Assembly (NCBI GenBank): GCA_910587245.1
Contig: CAJULX010000019.1
Coordinates: forward strand, 1 to 33,269
Direction: 5' to 3'
Origin: Candidatus Gastranaerophilales bacterium
GTDB taxonomy: Bacteria; Cyanobacteriota; Vampirovibrionia; Gastranaerophilales; Gastranaerophilaceae
Length of the DNA: 33,269 nt
Position numbers and translations under genes: made by a program
The notes under the pieces: model-generated
The model's database searches: none
Told to the model about the DNA's origin: nothing
The model's input: only the letters and a program-made list of their open reading frames with translations
Part shown: positions 22,678 through 31,728 of the stretch, piece by piece
Layout of the letters: the number at the start of each line of letters is the position of its first letter
Position numbering within the stretch: position 1 is the first letter of the stretch

Positions 22678-24628
22678 TTATAAGTCCTTTCAAATTCTTT
22701 AGAGAGCTTTCATAAAGTTCATCTTTGTATTCTTTTAATGAGGCTTGCATCTTTGCATATTCTTCAATACTCATTTTAATTCCTTTTTCAAGAGCTGAAG
22801 TATATTCATTATCATTTTTATACAGAATTGAATTTTCGTTATTAAAACCGTTTATTTCGGCAAAACTTTCAATTATAACAACAGGTTTTAAAAAACCGTA
22901 TACAAGCTGGAAATTTCCGCTTGTGCCTGATGTATTGTATCTGATGTGCATAGGGTCGTTTTCATTATACGCAGTAAGCATAAAATCGGCTTTTTCAAGC
23001 TCATCATACATTTTATTAAAAGGCAGACGCCCCTTTATATCTATAAAAGGTCTTAATTTTTCAGGCAAATCTTTAAGGTGTCCTTTGCCTACCACGGTTA
23101 TTTTAAAATCTCTGTATCCTTTATTGTATAAGTCTTCCACCGATTTTAAAATAAGACTGTTATTTTTCTTTTTATTTTGAATTGCTCCTATTGTAATAAA
23201 ATTTGTTATTTTATTTTTTGGAGTAATTTTTATATCCCCGAAATAGTGCGGGTTTACAACAACCGAATTTATTCCTTTATAATTCACTTTGCGCAGTGTG
23301 ATTAAATTCGGGTTCCATGTGCCGTTATCGGCTGAATGGCAGGTTTCATGCTCTACAAAGAATAACTTATTTTTTGGAGCCCTGAAATGTTTGTAAATAT
23401 CCTCATAATGAATACTGTCACACAGTTTACCTGCTGTTGTAACCAAAACCCCTTCAACATCTTTAAGTTCATTTGAAGCAAAATATTTTTTAACCTGAGC
23501 TCTTGATAATTTATTGATTGTTAAATTTTTATCCTTAAATCTCGAAAATAAGCCTTCTTTAAGTCTTTCAGGCGCAGCAATGACACTTACATGGTATCCT
23601 GAATCAAGCAGATATTTAGCAAACCCCGGTACAACCTCCGAATGGGATTTTGAACATGGTTCCCAGACAATAAACGTATCATCTTTTATAACAGGAATTT
23701 TCGGGCTGAATAATGCTTTAAATGCAGGTGCTGCATAACTTTTAAATAAGGCTTCATAAAATCTCGGCCTTAGCATAAAAAGCGGTCTGTATTTAACATA
23801 TTTAAATAAAGAAGCAATCTGATTATCAAATGTCCAATGTTTAAAATCTTTATCACTAAGGCGCCATGGGGTCATTTGCAGATATTTAAAGTATAAATTT
23901 CTATGGCAGCTGAAAGACCCGAAATGCCAAGGTTTACGTTTTGAGACAAAATGTATGCCTTTCGGGTTTGTTGTATAGCTTGAGCGGTTTGTAAAATTGC
24001 TTGATTGAACGTTCCATTCATCTTCAACAAGCATTATCCGTCCTTTTAAGGCATCATTTATAATCTGCTGGTCTCCCGTTTTAATGTTTTCCATATTGGC
24101 CAGAGTCCAATCAAGGAGTATTTTTTCAGCCTCCATAGAACGCATATTGTCTAAATCCATAACAAGCATTCCGGCATTTACATACCCCGGGTTTTTTTTC
24201 AGCATTCTTCTGCTGATATCTTTTACGCCTGCAATCGGATAATTTTCTAAATTCTTGTTAAATAACGGTTTCAGGCTTGCATTTACAATAAAATCGCAGT
24301 CAAAATAGATAACTCTTGATATATCAGGCAGAAGAGACGGCAGTTTTAATCTGTAATATGTGCTTAAAGTAATATAACCGTGGGTTTTAACCTTTTTATA
24401 ATCTTCAAAAAGACTTTCATTAACTTTTATAAAATTTATTTCACAATCCTTAATATCTTTTAGAGAAAGAATTTTAGCTTTATTGTCTTCTTCTATGCCG
24501 CCGTCAAGAATGAAAACCTTTATATCATCGCGTTTTGAAGCGTTTGATAATATTGATGCTATTGTAACACCCGCATATTTGCTGTAATTATCATCACACG
24601 CCACACAAACATTAATTTTATTTCCCAC
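22670..24628 (-). CDS. Two-domain glycosyltransferase: GT8 plus GT-B (GT4-like)
   Basis: 652 residues. The N-terminal half is a complete GT8 domain: NVCVACDDNYSKYAGVTIAS, TYYRLKLPSLLP, VIYFDCDFIV (DCD 110-112), NAGMLVMDL, GDQQIINDAL and GIHFVSKRKPWH. After a linker (about 250-315) a second, GT-B-like unit follows: VWEPCSKSHSEVVPGFAKYLL, then ITNFITIGAIQNKKKNNSLI and a donor-site region with VYGFLKPVVIIES. One chain could therefore add two successive sugars. The start is GTG (24628), with GGAG further upstream; no in-frame ATG is available. It opens the minus-strand operon of three transferases. Confidence 0.85.
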   Translation of the reverse strand: MGNKINVCVACDDNYSKYAGVTIASILSNASKRDDIKVFILDGGIEEDNKAKILSLKDIKDCEINFIKVNESLFEDYKKVKTHGYITLSTYYRLKLPSLLPDISRVIYFDCDFIVNASLKPLFNKNLENYPIAGVKDISRRMLKKNPGYVNAGMLVMDLDNMRSMEAEKILLDWTLANMENIKTGDQQIINDALKGRIMLVEDEWNVQSSNFTNRSSYTTNPKGIHFVSKRKPWHFGSFSCHRNLYFKYLQMTPWRLSDKDFKHWTFDNQIASLFKYVKYRPLFMLRPRFYEALFKSYAAPAFKALFSPKIPVIKDDTFIVWEPCSKSHSEVVPGFAKYLLDSGYHVSVIAAPERLKEGLFSRFKDKNLTINKLSRAQVKKYFASNELKDVEGVLVTTAGKLCDSIHYEDIYKHFRAPKNKLFFVEHETCHSADNGTWNPNLITLRKVNYKGINSVVVNPHYFGDIKITPKNKITNFITIGAIQNKKKNNSLILKSVEDLYNKGYRDFKITVVGKGHLKDLPEKLRPFIDIKGRLPFNKMYDELEKADFMLTAYNENDPMHIRYNTSGTSGNFQLVYGFLKPVVIIESFAEINGFNNENSILYKNDNEYTSALEKGIKMSIEEYAKMQASLKEYKDELYESSLKNLKGLING

Positions 24629-24689
24629 TTTATTGCATAAACTCCATATATTTGCCTAAAAATAATACCACAAACACAATCCTTAAATT

Positions 24690-25580
24690 TTACTCTTCTT
24701 CCGCCTTGTTCATAAGGTTAGCTTTGACTTCGGATAAAGGCCCGTTATTCGGGTTTTTTAAAGTATTATAATAATTTTTTGCAAATACAAAAGGATATTT
24801 TGGTATCCAGCTTAATTTTAAATAAATTGAAACAGCATCTGCCCCTTGCAGCAGCATAAGATTATCAATTGTCTGCTCATGGGCTGGAGAGATTGATGAA
24901 AAAATCTTTAAAAGATAATCCGTAAATGTTACGGCAGAATATCCTACAGCTATTGTGGGGTTTTCAGCCAGTTTGGTTACAACATAATTTTTATTTGTTT
25001 TAATATTTTTCATATCATCAGGCAATTTAAAAGTATCAGCTTTAACCTGTTCTATTTCATACCATTGCCCCAGATATTTTATACGCATAATATTTGACTG
25101 CGGCATATAAATATCATCAAACAGGTTATCAAGTATAACTTTGCCGTTACTGTCAATCAACCCGTATTTATAATTTTTGCAGGTTAAAAACATTCCGCCG
25201 AATAAAATATCTATAGTGGAATATTCCATCTTAAGCAGTTCTTCCCCCTTTTCATTATAAAGGGCGTATTTTGAACCGTTTCCTATTCTTAAATATTTGC
25301 CGAATATTCTTGAAGCGTGGCTGTATTTTGCGGGAACAAGAATATTGTTGTTTTTATCTATAAGCCCGAATTTACCTCTTTTTTGCACTATATAAGATGA
25401 GCTGCCGAGGGCTATTAATTTTTTATACTGCGGTTCAACAACCGTATTACCGTTAGAATCCTTTAAACCCCAGAGACCTTTTTCGTTTGTAAATGTTTTA
25501 ACGGTTATATCTTCGGTAATTGCAAATGCACCGCATTGTAAAAATAAAATAAATATAAAAACTAAAAAAATCTTCTTCAT
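24690..25580 (-). CDS. Exported WG-repeat protein
   Basis: 296 residues with a signal peptide (MKKIFLVFIFILFLQCGAFA). Four WG (Trp/Phe-Gly-Leu) repeats are visible between about 35 and 170: LWGLKDSNGNTVVEPQY, KFGLIDKNNNILVPAKY, KYALYNEKGEELLKMEY and KYGLIDSNGKVILDNLF. WG repeats form beta-rich scaffolds, usually for protein or glycan contacts. The C-terminal 110 residues are not recognised. No ribosome site is seen before the ATG. It is divergent from the AsmA-like gene with a 63-bp gap. Confidence 0.85.
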   Translation of the reverse strand: MKKIFLVFIFILFLQCGAFAITEDITVKTFTNEKGLWGLKDSNGNTVVEPQYKKLIALGSSSYIVQKRGKFGLIDKNNNILVPAKYSHASRIFGKYLRIGNGSKYALYNEKGEELLKMEYSTIDILFGGMFLTCKNYKYGLIDSNGKVILDNLFDDIYMPQSNIMRIKYLGQWYEIEQVKADTFKLPDDMKNIKTNKNYVVTKLAENPTIAVGYSAVTFTDYLLKIFSSISPAHEQTIDNLMLLQGADAVSIYLKLSWIPKYPFVFAKNYYNTLKNPNNGPLSEVKANLMNKAEEE

Positions 25581-25643
25581 AAGATTATAATATCATAAAA
25601 TCACTTGTGCTATTATTGTTATTGTGCAAAAGGAAGATTTGAG

Positions 25644-28424
25644 ATGGAAAAGAATAAAGCTTTAATAATTTTGTTATCGGCAGGTGCAATTATACTAACG
25701 GCTTTGCTTTTAACATATTTTATAATTATACCTGCAGTAATTTCCAATAACAAAATAATGAACGGCATCTGCAAAATGATAAACAAAAATATGCCGGTTC
25801 AAATTTCTATAGAAAATCCCGATTTAAAAACCCGCATAAATTCAGATGTTATTTTTAAAGCTCAAAAAATACAAATTACAAATAACGGATTAAATCTTCT
25901 TGAAATAGATAATCTTCAAGCAGGTGTTAAATTAAACGGTTTATTAAGAAAAAAACTCGTTGTTAATACTTTAAGCGCTGATTATATCTATGCCGATGCG
26001 GATAAGCTCATTGAGGCTTTCCCTGCGGATGAAAATGCTGCTGCTGCCGAAAATGATTGGAAGCTTGATTTATACGATTCAATACTTAATTTAAAAAACA
26101 GCATGATTTTATATTCACCAAAGCCGGATTGCAATATTAAAGTTACGGTAGATGATATAAACATAGATAATACCAATAAAAAAGAACGGTATGTGCATTT
26201 TAATATAGGCACTGAAATTAAAAATAAAAATAAAACCTTAAGTTTTAAAATAGCTGATGAAAATAAAGTTTTAATTGCAAATAAACATCTTTATATTAAT
26301 GATTGCATATTTAAAATAAATAATTCCGATGTGCATATAAATGCGGAAGGTTCTAACGAAAAAGGCTTGAGTGCAAATGTTTCATCCGAAAAATTTAAAG
26401 TTGAAGATGTGACGGGTTTAATTGAAACAGATTTGGTTATTCCAAACGGCAGTGAAATTCTTTCGTTTTTTGATAAATTAAACGGGGATTTTGATTTTAA
26501 TATCAATCTTACAAAAGACGGTATGCAGGGTAAAATCGTTCTAAACAGCGGATATATGAGGATTATACCTTTAAATAATATGCCGTTAAAAATTAGTAAC
26601 GGGATTATTCAAATCACCCCTAAAACCGTTGAATTAAAAGATTTTGGCGGATATTACGGAAAAAACACCGCAAATAAACTGAAGCTTTACGGTACGGTTA
26701 AAGACTATATGAAATCCTGTGAAACGGAAATCAACATTGATACGGCCGCAAGCAACGAATTTGCAAAAGATTATCTTTCAGCCGTTGCGGGCATTCCGCT
26801 TGAAATCATAAAAACCGAAAACAAAACAGGTGCAAAAGCATTTACAAGAATTATTGTAAAATCAATTTACGACAAAATCGATATCGTGTTGATGTCAAAG
26901 CTTGCAAAAGGGGATGATATTCTTGTAGATGGCGTATCTTTAACCCCTGCAACCTATGACAGAGCGGTTAAAGCCGATATGCACATTGAAGGAAAATATC
27001 TTGATTTAAGAGAGGTAAATTATTATATCGCCGAGGAGCTTAAAAAGGGTTCAAAAGTAAAGCCTGTTGTTACTTTGAGGGGAAGATTCGATATTACAAA
27101 AGAAATACCCGATATGAAAGCTTTCGGGTTTGAAATCCCGAATCCGCTCCCGAGTGAATTTTTGAATATTTTTGCAGGACAGAAATTATTTAAAGGCGGA
27201 AAATTTGCAGGAAAACTCTATATTGTAAATGAAGATGAAACCCCTGTTATAAAAGGAAAATTAACGTCAAACGATATAAGAATTCCATCCCAGAGAATTT
27301 TTATCAAAAAAGCGGATTTATACACAGACAGCGATACAATCCATATAAAATCAAACGGGCGTTTTAAGCGTTCCGAGTTTAATTTTGCGGGAGATATTAA
27401 AAGCTCGATTAAATATCCTATCGTAATCAGAAATTTGGATTTTGAACTTGATAAAATGAATCTTGAAAAATTAATGAATTCATTTAATCAAACTCCGCAG
27501 ACCGATATTGCGGTAAATAACGCAACCGATGAAGGCACCGCAGACCACGATGATAATGTTGTAACATTTGATACAAATAATATCATTATTGAAAAATGCG
27601 TATTTAAACTCAAAGAAGGCTCTTATAAAGATATTAATTTCGGGAATCTTATTGCAAATCTGACTCTTAAAGATAATAAACTTGATTTGCATTCAAATAA
27701 ATTTGACATAGCGGAAGGAATTTCAACCATAAAGGTATTGTGCGATTTAAATAAGCATAAATACTATCTGCGCTTAGGGGTTAAAGATGTAAATTCCGAT
27801 ATAATGACAACCACGCTTTTAAATCTGCCCAGAGAAATTTCAGGCAAAGCAAGCGGGCTTATTGAAATTAATACGGATGATTCAATGAAGCTTAACGGTC
27901 AGATAAAATTTGCAATAAATAACGGGCAGATTCAAAAAATAGGGCTTGTTGAATATTTAATGAAATTTGCTTCATTATTCAGAAACCCGCTTGTAACAAT
28001 CAGTCCCTCAATATTTTCGGATATTGTAAATATTCCCGAAGGAAATTTTGATAAAATATCAGGCGAGCTTTATATAGATAATAACTTTGTAAAATTGTTG
28101 AAAATAAGGTCATCTTCACCAAGCTTAAGCAGCTATATTGTAGGATGTTATCACCTTGAGACAGGTGATGCAATTTTAAGAATTTATACTAAATTCAGCA
28201 ATAAAAATAAAGGTGCCGCAGGATTTTTGAGGAAATTCTCCCTTTCAAGCCTTGCAAATAAAATGCCTTTAAGCAGCAGAAACGATATGCATTACTATGC
28301 TGCGGAATTGAAAAACCTGCCTCCTATTGATGCGGATGAAAAAGATGTTCAAATATTCTTAACCTCCGTAGATGGTGATGTTGAGCACAATAACTTCATA
28401 TCTTCATTGAAGAAGATAAAATAG
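25644..28424 (+). CDS. AsmA-like envelope protein
   Basis: 926 residues from ATG 25644, with GGAAG upstream; the longer TTG-started frame (25605) is not used. One N-terminal membrane helix (about 6-33, ALIILLSAGAIILTALLLTYF) is followed by a long periplasmic, beta-rich body. The last 200 residues carry the AsmA-like C-terminal module: MKLNGQIKFAINNGQIQKIGLVEYLMKF and a groove-forming repeat region. AsmA/TamB/YhdP-class proteins bridge inner and outer membrane and carry phospholipids, so this points to a diderm cell. Which family member it is cannot be decided. Confidence 0.85.
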   Translation: MEKNKALIILLSAGAIILTALLLTYFIIIPAVISNNKIMNGICKMINKNMPVQISIENPDLKTRINSDVIFKAQKIQITNNGLNLLEIDNLQAGVKLNGLLRKKLVVNTLSADYIYADADKLIEAFPADENAAAAENDWKLDLYDSILNLKNSMILYSPKPDCNIKVTVDDINIDNTNKKERYVHFNIGTEIKNKNKTLSFKIADENKVLIANKHLYINDCIFKINNSDVHINAEGSNEKGLSANVSSEKFKVEDVTGLIETDLVIPNGSEILSFFDKLNGDFDFNINLTKDGMQGKIVLNSGYMRIIPLNNMPLKISNGIIQITPKTVELKDFGGYYGKNTANKLKLYGTVKDYMKSCETEINIDTAASNEFAKDYLSAVAGIPLEIIKTENKTGAKAFTRIIVKSIYDKIDIVLMSKLAKGDDILVDGVSLTPATYDRAVKADMHIEGKYLDLREVNYYIAEELKKGSKVKPVVTLRGRFDITKEIPDMKAFGFEIPNPLPSEFLNIFAGQKLFKGGKFAGKLYIVNEDETPVIKGKLTSNDIRIPSQRIFIKKADLYTDSDTIHIKSNGRFKRSEFNFAGDIKSSIKYPIVIRNLDFELDKMNLEKLMNSFNQTPQTDIAVNNATDEGTADHDDNVVTFDTNNIIIEKCVFKLKEGSYKDINFGNLIANLTLKDNKLDLHSNKFDIAEGISTIKVLCDLNKHKYYLRLGVKDVNSDIMTTTLLNLPREISGKASGLIEINTDDSMKLNGQIKFAINNGQIQKIGLVEYLMKFASLFRNPLVTISPSIFSDIVNIPEGNFDKISGELYIDNNFVKLLKIRSSSPSLSSYIVGCYHLETGDAILRIYTKFSNKNKGAAGFLRKFSLSSLANKMPLSSRNDMHYYAAELKNLPPIDADEKDVQIFLTSVDGDVEHNNFISSLKKIK

Positions 28425-28913
28425 TTAAATGCCGCTTTCCCACTCCTCATACAGGTTTTCCAGCCTGTAGCGGGCGTTGGCAGGGCTTGTGGAGGGCATT
28501 TTAAGGCATTTATATTCTTTGATTAAATCAGGAAAATGTTTTTTGAATGCTGAATATGCCTTATTTCCGTTCAGAAGCAGGGTTTTGACGTTTTTATATT
28601 TTTTTAAAAGTCCTGAAATATCATTCGGAATTTCGTCATATATGTTAGAATCAAGGCTGCCGCTGCGTTTGCACGTTTTTATTACGTCCCATAGCGCAAA
28701 ACCGTTATCTAAAAGGATTTCTATTCTTTTATCATACTCAAATTCAGCCATATCAGGGCATTTGCATAATAACCCGGTTAATTTCCAGAATCTGTTCTGC
28801 GGATGAGCATAATATTGCTGCATTTCAAGCGATTTTACCCCGGGCATTGAGCCTAGAATCAAAATTCTTGAATTTTTGTTAATTTTTGGTAAAAAACTTT
28901 TACAATTGTCCAT
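28425..28913 (-). CDS. DNA-deoxyinosine/uracil glycosylase (UDG superfamily)
   Basis: 162 residues. ILILGSMPGVKSL (17-29), QQYYAHPQNRFW (32-43) and PSTSPAN (141-147) are the motifs of the HDG/UDG family 6, which removes hypoxanthine from DNA in base excision repair. The catalytic Asn is that of HPQNRFW. It converges on and directly abuts the AsmA-like gene. Length is typical (about 160). Confidence 0.9.
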   Translation of the reverse strand: MDNCKSFLPKINKNSRILILGSMPGVKSLEMQQYYAHPQNRFWKLTGLLCKCPDMAEFEYDKRIEILLDNGFALWDVIKTCKRSGSLDSNIYDEIPNDISGLLKKYKNVKTLLLNGNKAYSAFKKHFPDLIKEYKCLKMPSTSPANARYRLENLYEEWESGI

Positions 28914-28952
28914 AACTCAATCATACCGCACGTTAAAAAATTATAAAACAAT

Positions 28953-29032
28953 TTTACAACAAATTTCTTATGTGGTAATATAAGGCTTGTTAGATGGCTT
29001 GAAACAATTGCATTTTAGCCTGTTTTAACAAG
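28953..29032 (+). promoter_or_regulatory. Promoter and palindromic leader of the Lrp-aminotransferase operon
   Basis: TTTACA (28953-28958), 17-bp spacer, TAATAT (28976-28981), start near 28988. CTTGTTA (28986-28992) and TAACAAG (29026-29032) are perfect 7-bp inverted arms, with inner GGCT/AGCC also complementary. They could be an Lrp autoregulatory site or a leader hairpin. Confidence 0.5.
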
Positions 29033-29055
29033 TAAAATTCAATAAGGACGATATA

Positions 29056-29538
29056 ATGAGAGAAGAACTTCTTGCCGTAATTGAGAAAAACAGCCGCATT
29101 CCGCTTGATGAATTAGCCGTAATCCTCGGTGTATCAGAGGATAAGGTAGTAACGGAATTGGTCGCGTTAGAAAAAGAAGGAGTCATTTGCGGGTATCATA
29201 CGCTTATAGACTGGGAAAAAACATCGCAGGAAAAGGTAAACGCGCTTATAGAGGTGCGTGTGACCCCTCAGCGCGGACAGGGTTTTGATAAAATTGCGGA
29301 AAGAATTTATAATTACCCCGAGGTTAGGTCCGTATACCTTATCTCAGGCGGATATGACCTGCTTGTTACGCTGGAAGAAAAGTCCCTGAAAGAGATTTCA
29401 ATGTTTGTAACAGACAAACTCTCTACTCTGGACACTGTTTTGAGCACCGCAACGCACTTTATTTTAAAAAGATATAAAGACCACGGAACAATTTTAGATA
29501 AAAAACGCGTGGATGAAAGAGAGATTATTACTCCATGA
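29056..29538 (+). CDS. Lrp/AsnC-family regulator
   Basis: 160 residues. N-terminal winged HTH (about 3-55: SRIPLDELAVILGVSEDKVVTELVALEKEGVICGY) and C-terminal RAM/ligand domain (about 67-150) with EVRSVYLISGGYDLLVTLE. Such regulators sense amino acids as oligomers. AAGGAC precedes the ATG. It overlaps the aminotransferase by four bases (ATGA), a strong sign that it controls, or is tuned to, the substrates of that enzyme. Confidence 0.93.
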   Translation: MREELLAVIEKNSRIPLDELAVILGVSEDKVVTELVALEKEGVICGYHTLIDWEKTSQEKVNALIEVRVTPQRGQGFDKIAERIYNYPEVRSVYLISGGYDLLVTLEEKSLKEISMFVTDKLSTLDTVLSTATHFILKRYKDHGTILDKKRVDEREIITP

Positions 29539-30707
29539 CAAAACCCTTATCACAAAAAGTTTTAGACATTAAACCTTCAGGTATCAGGAAATTTTTTGAT
29601 ATAGTATCCGAGATGAAAGATGCTATATCGCTGGGTGTCGGGGAGCCTGATTTTGATACGCCCTGGCATATAAGGGATGAGGGAATATATGCCCTTGAAA
29701 AAGGAAGAACTTTTTATACCTCAAATGCAGGTTTGAAGGAGCTTAGAGAAGAAATTGCAAAAAAGGTGCAAAAGGTTCAGGGCGTTGAATATGATCCGAT
29801 GTCTGAAATTATCGTAACTGTCGGCGGTTCAGAAGCCATTGATATAGGCTTAAGAGCAATGGTGAACCCAGGAGATGAAGTTATAATCCCGACACCTTCT
29901 TATGTTTCATATGAGCCCTGTGCTGTTTTGGCGGGTGCAAAGCCTGTAATTATAAATCTTAAAGGGGAAAATGAATTCAGGTTAAAACCTGAAGAATTGC
30001 AAAATGCAATAACCCCGAAAACCAAGGCGCTTATTTTGCCCTACCCCAATAATCCTACAGGGGCTATTATGGAAAAAGGCGACCTTGAAAAAATCGCAAA
30101 AATTATTATAGACAATGATTTATATGTGCTTTCCGATGAAATTTATTCAGCCTTAACTTATAAAGAAAAGCATGTGTCAATTGTAAGCCTTGACGGGATG
30201 AGGGAAAGAACCCTTTTAATAGACGGCTTCTCAAAAGCCTACGCTATGACAGGCTGGAGATTAGGATATGCTTGTGCTCCTAAAGAATTAATCAAACAGA
30301 TGGTAAAAATCCACCAGTTTGCAATAATGTGCGCTCCTACAACAAGCCAGTATGCGGCAGTTTCCGCCCTTCGAAACGGGGATAAAGATGTGGAGATGAT
30401 GGTTAGAGCTTATAATCACCGCCGCCGCTTTTTAATGGATTCTTTTAAAAAAATGGGTCTTGAATGTTTTGAGCCTTACGGTGCATTTTATGTTTTCCCG
30501 TGTATTAAAGAATTCGGGATGACAAGCGAAGAATTTGCAACAAGATTTCTTGAAGAAGAACGCGTAGCTGCAATTCCCGGCAACGCCTTCGGAGATTCCG
30601 GCGAAGGATATTTAAGAATTTCTTACGCTTATTCAATAGACAGCCTGAAAATTGCAATGGAAAGGCTCCAGCGCTTTATAGAAAGACTCAGGAAAGAAAA
30701 GAAATAA
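29535..30707 (+). CDS. PLP-dependent class I/II aminotransferase
   Basis: 390 residues. Fold-type I aminotransferase with VGEPDFDTP, YTSNAGLKELREEI, YPNNPTGA (170-177), LSDEIYS (199-205, Asp201 contacts the pyridine nitrogen and Tyr204 the O3' of PLP), FSKAYAMTGWRLGY with catalytic Lys234, and the C-terminal YLRISYA arginine for the substrate carboxylate. Related proteins are aspartate/aromatic or branched-chain aminotransferases; the amino acid cannot be told. It is encoded in one operon with an Lrp regulator, a common pairing. Confidence 0.92.
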   Translation: MTKPLSQKVLDIKPSGIRKFFDIVSEMKDAISLGVGEPDFDTPWHIRDEGIYALEKGRTFYTSNAGLKELREEIAKKVQKVQGVEYDPMSEIIVTVGGSEAIDIGLRAMVNPGDEVIIPTPSYVSYEPCAVLAGAKPVIINLKGENEFRLKPEELQNAITPKTKALILPYPNNPTGAIMEKGDLEKIAKIIIDNDLYVLSDEIYSALTYKEKHVSIVSLDGMRERTLLIDGFSKAYAMTGWRLGYACAPKELIKQMVKIHQFAIMCAPTTSQYAAVSALRNGDKDVEMMVRAYNHRRRFLMDSFKKMGLECFEPYGAFYVFPCIKEFGMTSEEFATRFLEEERVAAIPGNAFGDSGEGYLRISYAYSIDSLKIAMERLQRFIERLRKEKK

Positions 30708-30709
30708 TT

Positions 30710-31585
30710 CTATGCTGCTTTCTCAAGTTCGCCTATAACGGCTTTTGTCGCTTTTTCAATGCTTATTCCGGTGTCAGATATTTTATCCATAATATTATCC
30801 AGATATTTTTCTATCTGTGTTTCGGATAATTCGGGATAATTATTTCTTAGATATTTTTCTGCCTGTTTTTCGGTTTCATCAGTATTATTTTTATCTTTTA
30901 TTCCGGTTTCGGTTGCTTTGTTATCAACAGTTTTATTTATAGTATTTTCCAGCTGCTCTTGAAGTGCTTGTGCCTGTTCTTCAATCATTTTTTGCTGTTC
31001 TTCAATTTGGGTCTGCAGCTGTGCTAAAAGTTCTTCTATTTTATTCTGCATATTATTCTGTATACCTTGAGCACCGCCTGCTGCCGCTCCGCCGCTTGCT
31101 GATATATCGGATACAACGCCTGATAATAATTCATTCATAAATAATTCTTCGGTTTCAAGCGCGCCGTTACCGTTTGCATCTGCTATTTTTATTTCGCCGC
31201 CGTTAGCATCTTTAAAGGTATATACTGCAATTGAACCGTTTGTAACATCTTTGTCATAATGCCCGTCAGCTTTATTATCCACAATATATGATGTTTTAAC
31301 ATATTCTACATTTACCTGTATGCCTGCAGCTTTTGCAGCGCCTACAATATCGCCTGATTGCATAACACTTTTGCTGCCAAATATTCCCGCAAGTTTTGCC
31401 TGCAAATCATAATCGGCATCACAATCAAAGCTTGCCATAATTTCTTGTTTTAAAGATTCACTCAAAGCACCGGTATAATCGGCAAAATTTGCTTCACCGT
31501 TTCCGAGGCTTGTTGTCTTAATCCCTCTTGAATTAAGGGATGTTATCCAATCGTTATAATTGCCGCCTTGAATTGAATTTACCAT
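30710..31585 (-). CDS. EF-hand and coiled-coil protein
   Basis: 291 residues from ATG 31585, which has GGAG seven bases upstream; a TTG four codons earlier is the wrong start because it contains that site. A canonical EF-hand loop, DANGNGALETEE (136-147), suggests calcium binding. Residues about 178-222 (NKIEELLAQLQTQIEEQQKM and on) form a coiled coil, followed by Thr/Asn-rich helices. No signal peptide is visible. Function unknown; an assembly or surface-scaffold role would fit but is not shown. Confidence 0.8.
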   Translation of the reverse strand: MVNSIQGGNYNDWITSLNSRGIKTTSLGNGEANFADYTGALSESLKQEIMASFDCDADYDLQAKLAGIFGSKSVMQSGDIVGAAKAAGIQVNVEYVKTSYIVDNKADGHYDKDVTNGSIAVYTFKDANGGEIKIADANGNGALETEELFMNELLSGVVSDISASGGAAAGGAQGIQNNMQNKIEELLAQLQTQIEEQQKMIEEQAQALQEQLENTINKTVDNKATETGIKDKNNTDETEKQAEKYLRNNYPELSETQIEKYLDNIMDKISDTGISIEKATKAVIGELEKAA

Positions 31586-31728
31586 TTTGTGCTCCAAAAA
31601 TTAGTCTTATATTTATATAAAGTATATATAATATATATAATTGCGTGCATGATGAGAAATATTAAGATTTCTTAATAATCATTCTTTTAAATGGTTAAAA
31701 GGGCGAAAAATTAGCATATTATGGAATT

